Positions 25,268 through 33,914 of a stretch of DNA of 64,000 nucleotides are shown one piece after another (the stretch's first letter is position 1; each line of letters starts with the position of its first letter). The DNA comes from Candidatus Zixiibacteriota bacterium (GTDB lineage Bacteria > RBG-13-66-14 > B26-G2 > WVWN01). The stretch lies in NCBI GenBank assembly GCA_030613505.1, contig JAUWLW010000001.1:62001-126000 (forward strand), written 5' to 3'. The translations under genes were made by a program, and so were the position numbers. Under the pieces are notes generated by a model that was given only the letters and a program-made list of their open reading frames with translations, was not told the DNA's origin and made no database searches.

Positions 25268-26101
25268 TCAACTTCCGTTTGTATTTACGATGCCGGCCGC
25301 TTCGTCCATGCTGCCGGTACGGTAACCGTCGAGGTCGAGCGTTACGAACTTGAAGCCCAACGCGCGCAACCCGGCCGCAATGCGTTGCCGGATTTCCCGC
25401 CTGGTAGCGCGCGGCAATTCCTTGGCGTCGAGCTCTATCCGCACCGTAGGGCCGTAGTAACGGCAACGCATCTGCTGGAACCCCAGGTCCGCCAGAACTT
25501 CCTCCGCGTCCTCTATGAGTTTCAACTTTTCGAGCGTTATCTCTTCGCCGTACGGGAAACGCGAAGCCAGGCACGCCGACCGCGGCCGTTCGAAGTTGGG
25601 AACGCCGTTCTCGCGCGCCAGCCACTTCACTTCCTCCTTGGTCAAACCGACCTCGGCCAGGGGCGAGATTATTCCCAGCTCGCGCGCGGCCCGCGCGCCC
25701 GGGCGGTGACCCTCGAGCTCGTCGGCCGTGGTGCCGTCGGCCACGGCTTCGAGGCCGTTCTCGGCGGCGAACTTCTTCAATTCCCCGAAGAGCGAGTGCT
25801 TGCAATAATAACACCGATCCGGCGGGTTGGCGCGGAAAGTGGGGTCCTCGGCCTCGTGCGAATCCACCAACGCGTGTTCGGCGTCGAGGATGCGAACCGT
25901 CGCCTGGGCGTGTTCGAGTTCGCGGGAGGGATACGCGGGCGAGCGGGCGGTCACCGCCAACACGCGGCCGCGGACGGCCTTCTGCGCCGTGGCGAGGAGG
26001 AACGTCGAGTCGGCGCCCCCCGAGAAGGCGACGAGCAACGACGGCAACTCCCCGAGTCGCGCCAGGAGCCGATTATATTTTTTCTCGGCCGCGGTCGGCA
26101 T
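25268..26101 (-). CDS. larE: ATP-dependent sacrificial sulfur transferase LarE
   Basis: This 277-residue PP-loop enzyme sulfurates pyridinium-3,5-biscarboxylic acid mononucleotide during nickel-pincer cofactor synthesis. The PP-loop is SGGADSTFLL (27-36). Cysteines at 97 and 100 (PDRCYYCKHS) and 177 (RSACLASRFP) match the three-cysteine LarE type known to use a [4Fe-4S] cluster, rather than the single-cysteine sacrificial type. The ATG at 26099-26101 shares one base with the mnmA stop (TAATG), indicating tight coupling. Upstream residues in the longer open frame are antisense to mnmA. larB and larC are at the left edge of the window. Confidence 0.93.
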   Translation of the reverse strand: MPTAAEKKYNRLLARLGELPSLLVAFSGGADSTFLLATAQKAVRGRVLAVTARSPAYPSRELEHAQATVRILDAEHALVDSHEAEDPTFRANPPDRCYYCKHSLFGELKKFAAENGLEAVADGTTADELEGHRPGARAARELGIISPLAEVGLTKEEVKWLARENGVPNFERPRSACLASRFPYGEEITLEKLKLIEDAEEVLADLGFQQMRCRYYGPTVRIELDAKELPRATRREIRQRIAAGLRALGFKFVTLDLDGYRTGSMDEAAGIVNTNGS

Positions 26102-27174
26102 TACGGAGAAACCTCGTCGATAACGCCGCCGCCGAGCAGGGCGTCGCCGTCGTAGAAGGCCGCGGATTGGCCGGGCGCTATAGCGCGCCGCGGCTCGTCG
26201 AACGTCACGGCCCAGGTCGCTTCGGCCAGCCGGCGCAAGGTCGCGGCCGCGCCCGGGTCCCGGTAGCGCACCATAACGGTGGCGCGTATTTCGTCCCCGT
26301 CGGGGGGGAGCAGCCAATTCACGTCCCCGACGCGGAACCGGCTCGAGACGAGCGCCGGCCCCTCGGCCAGCACGACGGTGTTCGCGGCGGCGTCGATTTC
26401 TTTCACGTATAAACGCGTTCCGCCGGCGACGCCCAGCCCCCGCCGCTGGCCCACGGTATAGCGGGCGATGCCGGCGTGCTCACCCAAGACGTTGCCTCTT
26501 TCGTCCACGATGGGGCCGGTTTCGCCGCCAACGTCGCTCGCTCCCGCGACGAGGTCGGCGTACGAGCCGTCCTCGACGAAGCAGATGTCCTGGCTTTCGG
26601 GTTTATCGGCCGCGGCCTCCGTCACTTCCGCCAGAAGGGCGCGGACTTCGGCCTTCGTAAGCCCCCCTACGGGGAATAGAATTGCCGGCAAGCACTCGCG
26701 CGGCGTGCCCCATAGGAAGTACGACTGGTCCTTGGCGGCGTCCGCGGCGCGACGGAGAAAGTACCGGGGCGCCGTCTCGTCGTACTCGCGGCGGACGTAG
26801 TGGCCGGTCGCGACGGCGTCGAATCCCATCGCCCGCGCGCGGCCCAGCAAGTAATCGAACTTTACGACGCTGTTGCAGCGGACGCACGGGTTGGGGGTGC
26901 GGCCCCGGCCGTACTCCCGGACGAAGTCGTCCACTACGGCCCGCCGGAACTCCTCGCGAAAGTCGAAGACGTAGTGGGGAATGCCTATATCCTTCGCCAG
27001 GGCCGCGGCCTCCCTGACGGCCGCGGGCGAGCAACACGAGCGGCCGGAACGCGCCCGGGCGTCGTAAAGGCGCAACGTCACGCCGACGACGTCGTAACCC
27101 TGGCGCTTGAGCGTCAACGCCGCCGCGCCGCTGTCTACGCCGCCGGACATCGCAACCAGTACTTTTTCAACCAT
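26101..27174 (-). CDS. mnmA: tRNA-specific 2-thiouridylase MnmA
   Basis: This 357-residue enzyme thiolates U34 of tRNAs for Lys, Glu and Gln. The ATP-binding SGGVDS P-loop is at 10-15. The catalytic cysteine pair C97 (TPNPCVRCN) and C198 (ESQDICFV) is present, with the conserved GxxKDQSYFLW block at about 148-155. The C-terminal beta-barrel includes HAGIARYTVGQRRGLGV. Length matches the family. A good minus-strand promoter sits at 27197-27225. Coupling to larE is notable, because both proteins use PP-loop chemistry and sulfur delivery. Confidence 0.96.
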   Translation of the reverse strand: MVEKVLVAMSGGVDSGAAALTLKRQGYDVVGVTLRLYDARARSGRSCCSPAAVREAAALAKDIGIPHYVFDFREEFRRAVVDDFVREYGRGRTPNPCVRCNSVVKFDYLLGRARAMGFDAVATGHYVRREYDETAPRYFLRRAADAAKDQSYFLWGTPRECLPAILFPVGGLTKAEVRALLAEVTEAAADKPESQDICFVEDGSYADLVAGASDVGGETGPIVDERGNVLGEHAGIARYTVGQRRGLGVAGGTRLYVKEIDAAANTVVLAEGPALVSSRFRVGDVNWLLPPDGDEIRATVMVRYRDPGAAATLRRLAEATWAVTFDEPRRAIAPGQSAAFYDGDALLGGGVIDEVSP

Positions 27175-27196
27175 CGCGGAATATCCTCGAACTTAA

Positions 27197-27225
27197 AAAA
27201 TACCACACCGCGAACGCGAAGTCAA
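27197..27225 (-). promoter_or_regulatory. Sigma70-like promoter for mnmA-larE
   Basis: On the minus strand TTGACT (27220-27225) and TATTTT (27197-27202) are separated by 17 bases, just upstream of the mnmA ATG. The leader is short, about 15-20 bases. Confidence 0.65.
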
Positions 27226-27282
27226 CGCCGGCCATTTTGATAGATATTACCACGCGGCCGCCGCCCCTCGCGCCGCAAACCG

Positions 27283-27306
27283 AAAAATCCCCGCGTTGCC
27301 CGGGGA
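27283..27306 (-). terminator. Terminator after the TPR operon
   Basis: On the minus strand TCCCCG and CGGGGA pair around GGCAACG and are followed by TTTTT, about 30 bases after the last TPR gene's stop codon. Confidence 0.75.
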
Positions 27307-27335
27307 CCCGGCGGCTTTCGGACTTCTGGTCGACG

Positions 27336-28220
27336 TTATTTGAAACGGCGTCGGTACTCTTCCAACTTCTGGGCGGCGACCAGCGGGTCGACGTACTCGT
27401 ACGCCTTGGCGAGAAGGTAAAACGCGCGCTCTTCGCCGGGGTCGAGGCCGACGACGTCGCCATAGCGGCGTATGGCTTCGCCGTAGTCGCCCCTCGCCGC
27501 CGCGACGGTCGCCATGTCGAAGAGGGCACGTTTGTTGCGGCGGTCGAGCGCCAGGACTTCGGCTAGTTCCTCCGCGGCGCGCTCGTTTTCGCCGCGGCGG
27601 AGGTAGATCTCGGCTCGAGCGCATCTGGCCTGGGCAACGTACGGGAATACGTCGAGGAATTCGTCCAGATAGAGCTCGGCTTCGTCGTAGTGGCCCGTTT
27701 CGATTAGGGCCTCGGCCAGGTAGTAAGGCGCCGCGGCGTCGCCGGCGGCCCTCGCTTTCTTGAATCCCTTTATCGCCCCCGGCAGTTCGCCCCGGGCGAG
27801 ATTTATTCGACCCCGCACGAGGTAGTAACGGCCGGTTCCTTCTTGGGCCTCCGACGCCAACAACTTTTGGGCTTTCTCGGTCGCCCCCCGCCTAGCCCAG
27901 CCGTCGGCGAGGACGGTCAAAGCCGGGACCGGTAGAGCGGTCTCGGGTTCGCCCAAGGCCTCCGCGAGTACCGCCAGCGCCCACGCCTCGTCGAGCGCCT
28001 CGAGCGAGGCCGCGGCGCCGGCCCAGGCCGCCGGCGACGCCGGGTCCTCCGCCAGGACTTGCTCGTAATACGCGAGCGCTTCCTCGTGCGCGCCCCGCAA
28101 CCTGAGCTCGTCGGCTCGCGATAAGAGGTCACCGCCGGGGCGGTCCGCGGCGGCCAGTGCTACCGAAATAACGAGCGGGATTAGGAGGATGCCCGTCTTC
28201 TTAAGGTTTTTTACCGGCAC
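27336..28220 (-). CDS. TPR repeat protein (last gene of the TPR operon)
   Basis: This 294-residue protein starts with a signal-like segment (KKTGILLIPLVISVALA) and has about seven TPR units such as LRGAHEEALAYYEQVLAEDPASPAAW and LDRRNKRALFDMATVAAARGDYGEAIRRY. TPR arrays scaffold protein complexes, commonly in the envelope. No enzymatic domain is seen. The N-terminal bases overlap the preceding gene by 20 bases. I cannot assign a partner. Confidence 0.85.
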   Translation of the reverse strand: MPVKNLKKTGILLIPLVISVALAAADRPGGDLLSRADELRLRGAHEEALAYYEQVLAEDPASPAAWAGAAASLEALDEAWALAVLAEALGEPETALPVPALTVLADGWARRGATEKAQKLLASEAQEGTGRYYLVRGRINLARGELPGAIKGFKKARAAGDAAAPYYLAEALIETGHYDEAELYLDEFLDVFPYVAQARCARAEIYLRRGENERAAEELAEVLALDRRNKRALFDMATVAAARGDYGEAIRRYGDVVGLDPGEERAFYLLAKAYEYVDPLVAAQKLEEYRRRFK

Positions 28221-28863
28221 GGAGGGCGGAAATGTGGTCGCGCGCCGATTTCACGTACGGCGCCTCGGCGGCCACGTTGACGGCTTGATTGACGTAATCT
28301 TCCCATATCGAAAGCGCTACGCGTCGGTCCATCTCTTCGTACGCCAACGCGAGCCAATATAGTACCGTTATATCCTCGGGCGCCAGGGCGCAAGCTTCGC
28401 GGTAGAATTTTATGGCCTGCACCGGTTCGTGGGCGTAGTAGTGCGAAAGGCCGCAATTAAAATTGGCGGCGACGAGGCCGGGGTCCAGCAGCAGCGCCTC
28501 CTCGTACGCCCGCGCCGCGGCTTGATACTGGCCCATCTCGTTCAATATCACGCCCAGGTTGTAGTGGATTTCGGGGCGGTCGGGGTCGCGGCGGGCGCAT
28601 ATCTCGTATTCGGCGCGCGCTTCCTCCAGCCTCCCGGCGACGCCGTAGCAGTAAGCCAGATAGAAACGGGGCGCGAGGTCTTCGCCGCGCTCGCAGCACG
28701 CCGCCTCCAATACGGCTATGGCGTCCTCCCCGCGGCCCGCCTCGATCAATATCTTCGCCCGGGCGACGTCGCCGGCGGGCGCGGCGCCGGCCGAGGCCGC
28801 ACAAACGACCGCTGCCCATACTACGGCGCAGGCGGCAAAGCGGGCGATGAGGGGTTTACTCAT
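28201..28863 (-). CDS. Secreted TPR repeat protein
   Basis: A 220-residue protein with an N-terminal signal peptide (FAACAVVWAAVVCAASAGAA) and four or five TPR units, among them DPDRPEIHYNLGVILNEMGQYQAAARAYEEALLLDPG. It lacks other domains. It overlaps its neighbours on both sides (20 bases downstream, 8 upstream), showing one polycistronic unit of four TPR genes. Confidence 0.88.
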   Translation of the reverse strand: MSKPLIARFAACAVVWAAVVCAASAGAAPAGDVARAKILIEAGRGEDAIAVLEAACCERGEDLAPRFYLAYCYGVAGRLEEARAEYEICARRDPDRPEIHYNLGVILNEMGQYQAAARAYEEALLLDPGLVAANFNCGLSHYYAHEPVQAIKFYREACALAPEDITVLYWLALAYEEMDRRVALSIWEDYVNQAVNVAAEAPYVKSARDHISALRAGKKP

Positions 28864-29464
28864 TTTCGTCTTCCGACGTTCCCCCTGAAATGCTCTTGAG
28901 CGTCGCCATGTACTCCTTGGCGCGTTCCACCCATTTGGCCTCTTCCGGGAGCTGGTCGGCTATGGTCAGGTAGCGGTCCCAGGCCTCGACGGCGTCTTCT
29001 ACGCGGCCGCCTTCCATAAGCGCGTGGGCGTAGTTGTACAAGAGGTCGGGGCCGTACGGGTCCCCGGCGAGGGCCTTCTCGTAGTATACGACGGCTTGGA
29101 CGAAGTCCTTGCGGAGGTGGTATATGCGGCCCATATTGAAGTAGGCGTGGTGGTAAAGGGGGTCGACGGCGAGCGTCACGCGGTAAGCCTCGAGGGCTTT
29201 CTCGGGCTCGCCGAGGTCGGTGTAGCAAACGCCGACGTTGAACTGGGCGTCGGCGTTTTCGGGGTCCTTGGCCAAGCACTTTTCGAATTTTTCTATAGCC
29301 GCCTCGAAGTCTTCTTTCTCATACTCAGCCTCGCCCTGCTTAAAAAGCTCGTTGGCCTCTTGCAGGAGCTTCATCTTGTCCTTGGCGCCGTGGGCCGGCG
29401 CCGCCAAAGCGAGGGCGGCCAACGAGAACAACGCGACTTTCGATAGACGACTAAATATCGGCAT
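28856..29464 (-). CDS. Secreted TPR repeat protein
   Basis: This 202-residue protein begins with a signal peptide (SKVALFSLAALALAAPAHGA) and has four TPR units, including EYEKEDFEAAIEKFEKCLAKDPENADAQFNVGVCY. It ends in a short acidic tail. It lies seven bases after the 371-residue TPR gene and overlaps the next by eight bases. Function unknown; probably an envelope scaffold like its neighbours. Confidence 0.88.
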   Translation of the reverse strand: MPIFSRLSKVALFSLAALALAAPAHGAKDKMKLLQEANELFKQGEAEYEKEDFEAAIEKFEKCLAKDPENADAQFNVGVCYTDLGEPEKALEAYRVTLAVDPLYHHAYFNMGRIYHLRKDFVQAVVYYEKALAGDPYGPDLLYNYAHALMEGGRVEDAVEAWDRYLTIADQLPEEAKWVERAKEYMATLKSISGGTSEDENE

Positions 29465-29471
29465 AACGGCT

Positions 29472-30587
29472 TTACAGGCCTTCCAGGAGCTCGAGCCGCT
29501 GCGAGGCTTTGGCGCGACTCTCGGCCAGGTCGTCCCGGCCGGCGGAGTAGCTTAAAAATCCGCGGTAATACGAGGCCGCCGCGTCGGCATCTTCGTCGAC
29601 GTCGGCCAGCGCCGCGAGGTTGTAGTAAGGTTCGGCGAAATCCGGCTTTAAGCGCACGACCTCCATGTACCCCGCCCGCGCCTCCTCCACCCGGCCCACC
29701 TGCTGCTTGACGAAGGAGAGGCCGAAGAGGTAGTGCGCGTTCTCCGGAAACCTGTCCACCAACCGTTGGTATATCTCGAGGGCTTGCTCGAACTCGGCCG
29801 CGGCCGCATAGTCGGCGGCGTACTCCGCCAGTACGTCCGCGCTCGCCGCGCCTTCGACAACGGCCTCGAAGTAGTAATCGACGGCGCTTTGCCGGTCCCC
29901 CGCCGCCTCGTACGTCGCGGCCAACTCGGCCAGCGTCGGGCCGTCGCGGCCGTACTTCAACGCCTCCTCGTAGTAGACGATGGCCTTATCCACGTCACCC
30001 GCCGCCCGCGACCACTCCGCCAGCGCCAGGTAAATTTCCCGCGTGCCCGGTCGCCGCGTCAGGTAGTACTCCAGCGTATCGCGCGCCTCCCCCCCCCGGC
30101 CCAAGTGATCCAGCAGCTTGGCCTTCAAAAGATGGGCGTTGTCTCTATCCAGCCCCCGGGCAAAAGCCTCGTCGAGGTAGTGCAGGCCGTTGCGGTAATC
30201 GCCGCGGCGCTCCCCGATAACGGCCAGATTGTATAGGACCGCGATGTCGTCGGGGTACGCCTCCCGCGCCGCCAGCAAGTCCCTTTCCGCCGCCCCGAAC
30301 TCCCCCCGGGCCATCAGCGCGAGCCCCCGGATGAGGCGGGTGGCCGCGTCGTCGGGCCACGTCGCCAGGATGTCGTCCGCGAGCTCAAACGCCCGCTCGT
30401 AGTCGCCCACGAGCAACGCGGCCTGGGCAAGGTTCCGCCCCGCCGCCAAATCCCCCGCGGCGCCGACAATACCCGCCAGCGCGCCAGCCAACAACGCAAC
30501 TTTGGTAAGCGAAAACCTCACTTTTAGCCAAAGTCTAACAGAATACAACGGCATCGTCAAGCTAAATGGCTTTAATTTAAAGGCCAT
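29472..30587 (-). CDS. TPR repeat protein, first gene of the TPR operon
   Basis: This 371-residue protein has an N-terminal hydrophobic segment (LTKVALLAGALAGIVGAAG) that may be a signal peptide or anchor, then about nine TPR units such as PGTREIYLALAEWSRAAGDVDKAIVYYEEALKYG. It is first of four adjacent TPR genes on this strand. The ATG at 30585-30587 lies about ten bases beyond the divergent plus-strand promoter at 30595. A start at the second methionine (MPLYSV) is also possible. Confidence 0.85.
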   Translation of the reverse strand: MAFKLKPFSLTMPLYSVRLWLKVRFSLTKVALLAGALAGIVGAAGDLAAGRNLAQAALLVGDYERAFELADDILATWPDDAATRLIRGLALMARGEFGAAERDLLAAREAYPDDIAVLYNLAVIGERRGDYRNGLHYLDEAFARGLDRDNAHLLKAKLLDHLGRGGEARDTLEYYLTRRPGTREIYLALAEWSRAAGDVDKAIVYYEEALKYGRDGPTLAELAATYEAAGDRQSAVDYYFEAVVEGAASADVLAEYAADYAAAAEFEQALEIYQRLVDRFPENAHYLFGLSFVKQQVGRVEEARAGYMEVVRLKPDFAEPYYNLAALADVDEDADAAASYYRGFLSYSAGRDDLAESRAKASQRLELLEGL

Positions 30588-30594
30588 TTTACCC

Positions 30595-30623
30595 TTGACG
30601 GGATATTTGCTCTATGCTATAAT
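30595..30623 (+). promoter_or_regulatory. Near-consensus sigma70 promoter
   Basis: TTGACG (30595-30600), a 17-base spacer and a perfect TATAAT (30618-30623). It is among the best promoter matches in the window. Transcription would start near 30630, leaving about 70 bases before the gene at 30702. Confidence 0.85.
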
Positions 30624-30650
30624 GAAATATAACTTGGTGCTGGGACAACC

Positions 30651-30685
30651 GGGCCCCCCGAACGCGTTTCGGCGGGGCCTTTTTA
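30651..30685 (+). terminator. Intrinsic terminator inside the leader: attenuator or small-RNA end
   Basis: GGCCCCCCGAA and TTCGGCGGGGCC pair around a CGCG loop, followed by TTTTT. It lies only about 22 bases after the predicted transcription start and before the ribosome-binding site AAGGAGGG of the gene at 30702. Either transcription is attenuated before the gene, or a short RNA of about 55 bases is made. Confidence 0.7.
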
Positions 30686-30701
30686 TTTAAGGAGGGCTTT
30701 T

Positions 30702-31310
30702 ATGGATCGCCTCGAGGTCTTATGGTCCGAACTCTTCGGAGACGAGGACGTCGACGCCGAGTACGACCACACTCAACGCGGCGAGCCGCCGTGGTTCGGC
30801 TTCGTGCCGAGGGTCCTGGCGGTGGACGCGACTTGTCCCGCCAAGCCGGCTTTCGCGCTGTGGCGAAGCGGCGAGGTAGCGGAGGCCGGCGTTTTCAACG
30901 TCGACCGAAAGGAGGCGCCCGGAAAGCTCCGGGCGCTGCTTATGTTGGCGGAGACGTTCGCCGACTTCTGCCGGGAGCGCAACCTCTTCGGCGCGTACCT
31001 GGCGACGTTCGACCTGTTGGAGGATGCGGCGCGCGCCGCGGCCACCGCGGCCCTGGCCCGGGAGGCGGATTGGTGCGGGATGTTGATACTCGAGCCGCTG
31101 CCGTACCCGCCGGACCCGGCGCTCGAGGCCGCGGCCTGGCTGGCGGAAGTCGCCGCCGTCAGGCTGGACGCCGGCATCCTCAAACCGCCTCAGCTGGTGG
31201 CGCGCCGCCTGCGCCCGGATAAGCCGCGAGGTTTAAACCTCACCCTGGAAGGCGCCGGCGTACCCGTCGGCCAAAGGCGCGGGGAGCTTGAGGAAGACGA
31301 GCTGGATTAG
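30702..31310 (+). CDS. Hypothetical protein with RNase H-like N-terminal pattern
   Basis: This 202-residue protein has VPRVLAVDATCPAKPAFALW at about residues 36-55, which resembles the first strands of RuvC/RNase H-like folds (hydrophobic strand, D, then a small-residue turn and second strand). Further acidic residues are not clearly placed, so a nuclease call is tentative. The C-terminus is acidic (GELEEDELD). It has a strong Shine-Dalgarno sequence (AAGGAGGG) and lies behind a leader terminator. Its last 78 bases overlap the convergent dUTPase-like gene. Confidence 0.6.
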   Translation: MDRLEVLWSELFGDEDVDAEYDHTQRGEPPWFGFVPRVLAVDATCPAKPAFALWRSGEVAEAGVFNVDRKEAPGKLRALLMLAETFADFCRERNLFGAYLATFDLLEDAARAAATAALAREADWCGMLILEPLPYPPDPALEAAAWLAEVAAVRLDAGILKPPQLVARRLRPDKPRGLNLTLEGAGVPVGQRRGELEEDELD

Positions 31311-31739
31311 GCGGGCGCCGCGCCGCAACCGCACCCCCGCCGGCGACGCCACCAAAAGGAGCGCGCGGCTGCGCCCCCGATACCCGGTATCCCAAAGGGC
31401 GGTCGCGACCGTGGCGCCCATCCGCAACAGGCTCGAGCGCGGCCGGGCGAAGGCGCACAAGTCGTCGTGGATGTTGACCGTCTCGCGGAACGTTACGGCG
31501 TAGCCGCCAGCATCGAGGGTAATCCATCCGTCGTCGTCGAACGCCAGGGCCTCGGCCTCGGGTATGACACGGTCGTCGTTGTCGAAGCCGAGGCGGCCCG
31601 CGCCGCGCCACACGCCCACCTCCGCCAGCGTGAGCTCGACGCCGTTGGGTTGGAGCTGCTCTTCGGCGCAGGGCGCGACCAACGGCGGCGTCCACTTCAA
31701 GACGCGCCGGCGCAACTCTTCGCCCGCGAGTATCGCCAT
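31233..31739 (-). CDS. dUTPase/dCTP deaminase-family protein
   Basis: This 168-residue protein has the Dcd/dUTPase core: LQPNGVELTLAEV at the N-terminus, then FARPRSSLLRMGATVATALWDTGYRGRSRALLLV, the central substrate-binding motif, and ARLIQLVFLKL. The family removes dUTP or deaminates dCTP. The archaeal-type bifunctional enzymes are of similar length. The ATG is immediately next to the folC stop codon, so it is the third gene of a tatC-folC-dut run. It overlaps the convergent plus-strand gene by 78 bases at its 3' end. Confidence 0.82.
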   Translation of the reverse strand: MAILAGEELRRRVLKWTPPLVAPCAEEQLQPNGVELTLAEVGVWRGAGRLGFDNDDRVIPEAEALAFDDDGWITLDAGGYAVTFRETVNIHDDLCAFARPRSSLLRMGATVATALWDTGYRGRSRALLLVASPAGVRLRRGARLIQLVFLKLPAPLADGYAGAFQGEV

Positions 31740-33038
31740 TTAATCCAGCGGCCCTTCCAGGAGAGTGAGTATCTCGCCCGCGAGGTAGAACGAGCCGGCG
31801 ACGGCCACCAGGCCGCCCTCGCCCGCGACGGCGAGGCCGCGCGCGAAGGCCGCGCCGGCCGGCGTCACGGCTTCGACGCCCCGGAATGTCCCCCGCGTCT
31901 CGTCGGCCAGCTCCGCGGCGTCGTATGCCCGCGGCGTGGCCGCGGCGGTCGCGATCGCGTGGCCCACGTGCGGCGCCAGCTCGCCCGCGAAGGCGGCGGC
32001 GTCCTTCTCCGCCGACATCCCCCACACGAGGACCTTCTTGTCGGCCGGTATGCCGTTTACGACCGCGGCCAGCTCGCGCGCCGAGGCCGCGGTGTGGGCG
32101 ACGTCCAGCACGACGGCGGGAGAACCGGGAAGGACCTCGAGCCGCGCCCGCGCCCTTCCGCCTTCCACCCCCCGCCGCGCCGCTGCCGCGGCGACGTCGA
32201 ACGGGCCGAAGTTCTCCAGCGCCGCGAGCGCGACGGCGGCGTTCGTCCGCTGCGCCGCGCCCCCCATCGCGGCCTTTACCCCCCGGAGCTCGTACCGCGG
32301 GCCGCGGTAGTCGAAGGTCCCGTCGCCGTTCACGGAGAAATGGACGTCATCGCCCACGAACGCGACGGGCGCGCCGACGCCGCGGCCGGCCTCGCGGAGT
32401 ATCCCGGCCGCGGCCTCCTCCTGCGGCGCGCTGACGGCCGGGACCGCGGCCTTGAAGACGCCCGCCTTCTGGGCCGCTATTTTCTCGAGGGAGTCGCCCA
32501 GGATTTGCGTGTGGTCCAGGTCCAGCGTCGTCACCGCTACCACCGCCGGCCGCACGCCGTTGGTGGCGTCGAGGCGGCCGCCCAGGCCGGCCTCCAGTAT
32601 CGCGACGTCTACGCGCCGCTCGCGGAAGTGCAGCAGCGCCGCGGCGAGCAGCGTCTCGAAGTACGTCCGGTAGTTAGCCGCTTCCTCCCCCGTCATCGCC
32701 GCCTTCACCTCGGCGACGAACCGGCCAAAGTCCTCCTTGGATATCATCTCGTCGGCGACAGTAATCCGTTCGCGCGCCGCGCGCAGGTGGGGAGACGTAA
32801 ACGTTCCCGCGCGCCGGCCCGCGGCCGCGAACGCCGCGGCCAGCATCGCGACCACCGAACCCTTGCCCTTGGTCCCGACGACGTGAATAACGGGAAAGGC
32901 ATCTTGAGGAGTGCCCAGGCGCGCGAGCAACTCGGCGAAGTTCTCAAGGTCGAAGACGCGCGTGTCGTAGCGGCGCGGCACGTCGCGCTCGTAGTTGACG
33001 AGCGAGTCCAGGAAGGCTTTGGCGTCGTCGTAGTTCAT
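31740..33038 (-). CDS. folC: Bifunctional dihydrofolate/folylpolyglutamate synthase
   Basis: This 432-residue Mur-ligase family enzyme adds glutamate to dihydropteroate and folates. The P-loop is HVVGTKGKGSVVAMLAAAF (about 50-70). GTFTSPHLRAARERI follows, and the VTTLDLDHTQILGDSLEKIAAQKAG motif is characteristic. Length is normal. It follows tatC by six bases and precedes the dUTPase-like gene without a gap. FolE2 elsewhere in the window supports folate metabolism. Confidence 0.95.
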   Translation of the reverse strand: MNYDDAKAFLDSLVNYERDVPRRYDTRVFDLENFAELLARLGTPQDAFPVIHVVGTKGKGSVVAMLAAAFAAAGRRAGTFTSPHLRAARERITVADEMISKEDFGRFVAEVKAAMTGEEAANYRTYFETLLAAALLHFRERRVDVAILEAGLGGRLDATNGVRPAVVAVTTLDLDHTQILGDSLEKIAAQKAGVFKAAVPAVSAPQEEAAAGILREAGRGVGAPVAFVGDDVHFSVNGDGTFDYRGPRYELRGVKAAMGGAAQRTNAAVALAALENFGPFDVAAAAARRGVEGGRARARLEVLPGSPAVVLDVAHTAASARELAAVVNGIPADKKVLVWGMSAEKDAAAFAGELAPHVGHAIATAAATPRAYDAAELADETRGTFRGVEAVTPAGAAFARGLAVAGEGGLVAVAGSFYLAGEILTLLEGPLD

Positions 33039-33044
33039 ATATGA

Positions 33045-33836
33045 CTAGCCGGCGTGGGGCGACGGCTCCCGGGGCTCCTCCTCCCCCTCCTCCTCCTCCT
33101 CGGCCGGCGGCTCTTCTTCCTCCGGCTCGCGTTTGGGGTACGCGAGCCACGCCACGCCGATGGAAATAACGTACAGCAGGAGAAGCGGGACGGCGAGAAT
33201 GGATTGCGTGAAGACGTCCGGCCCGGGCGTGAGCGCCGCGGCCAGGATGAAGACGAAGAGGATTACGTACTTCCATTTAGCCGTCAATAATTTGGCCGAG
33301 ACGATGCGTAGGCGGGCGAGGAAGAAGATGACAACCGGCGCCTCGAAGACAAGGCCGGTCGCGAGCATGAGCCGCAGCGCGAGCGACGCGTAACTTCCCA
33401 GCGTCCAGTCGGCGGTCAGGGTTTCGGTCTCGAAGGAGCGGAAGAACCGCATCGCCGGGAACAGCATATAGTAGCCGAAGACGACGCCCCCGACGAAGCA
33501 GGCCGACGTGGCGACGACGAAGGGGAAGGCGTAGCGCTTCTCCTTCCGCAGGAGGCCCGGCGCGACGAAGCGCCATATCTGGTAGAAGATGAAGGGGGAC
33601 GTGACGACGAGGCCGGCGATGAACGCGACGGCGATGTGGACGATGAAGGCCTCCGCGGGCTTGATGTACTGGAACTTGCCGGCGCCGGGCGCGAGCAACA
33701 GGTCCACCAGCCGGGGCGAGAAGTAGAACGCCGCGGCGGTCCCGGCGGCGGCGGCGCCCAGGATCCAGAGGATGCGCCCGCGCAGCTCCTCCAGGTGCTC
33801 CAGGAAGTTCATCTCGTCCGGCTTTTTTCGCGGCAT
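33045..33836 (-). CDS. tatC: Twin-arginine translocase subunit TatC
   Basis: This 263-residue membrane protein is the substrate-receptor component of the twin-arginine protein export pathway. The start MNFLEHLEELRGRILWILGA with conserved F-L-x-H-L-x-E-L-R, and the FIFYQIWRFVAPGLLRKEKRYAFPFV block are diagnostic. Six membrane segments are visible and the C-terminus is a long acidic, Glu-rich tail. I chose the ATG at 33834-33836. It lies immediately after a minus-strand terminator (33846-33876). A second, truncated copy of its first 19 codons occurs at 34870-34926. Confidence 0.95.
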   Translation of the reverse strand: MPRKKPDEMNFLEHLEELRGRILWILGAAAAGTAAAFYFSPRLVDLLLAPGAGKFQYIKPAEAFIVHIAVAFIAGLVVTSPFIFYQIWRFVAPGLLRKEKRYAFPFVVATSACFVGGVVFGYYMLFPAMRFFRSFETETLTADWTLGSYASLALRLMLATGLVFEAPVVIFFLARLRIVSAKLLTAKWKYVILFVFILAAALTPGPDVFTQSILAVPLLLLYVISIGVAWLAYPKREPEEEEPPAEEEEEGEEEPREPSPHAG

Positions 33837-33845
33837 AATGACGGG

Positions 33846-33876
33846 TAAAAAACTCCGGCCTTTCGGTAGCCGGAGT
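33846..33876 (-). terminator. Terminator after DUF gene copy 1, upstream of tatC
   Basis: On the minus strand ACTCCGGC and GCCGGAGT pair around TACCGAAAG, followed by TTTTTT. It lies about 40 bases past the 33915-34754 stop codon and only 10 bases before the tatC start. Confidence 0.85.
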
Positions 33877-33914
33877 ATAACTTTATCGAAAACTATCTGC
33901 AAGGGTTTACGGTT

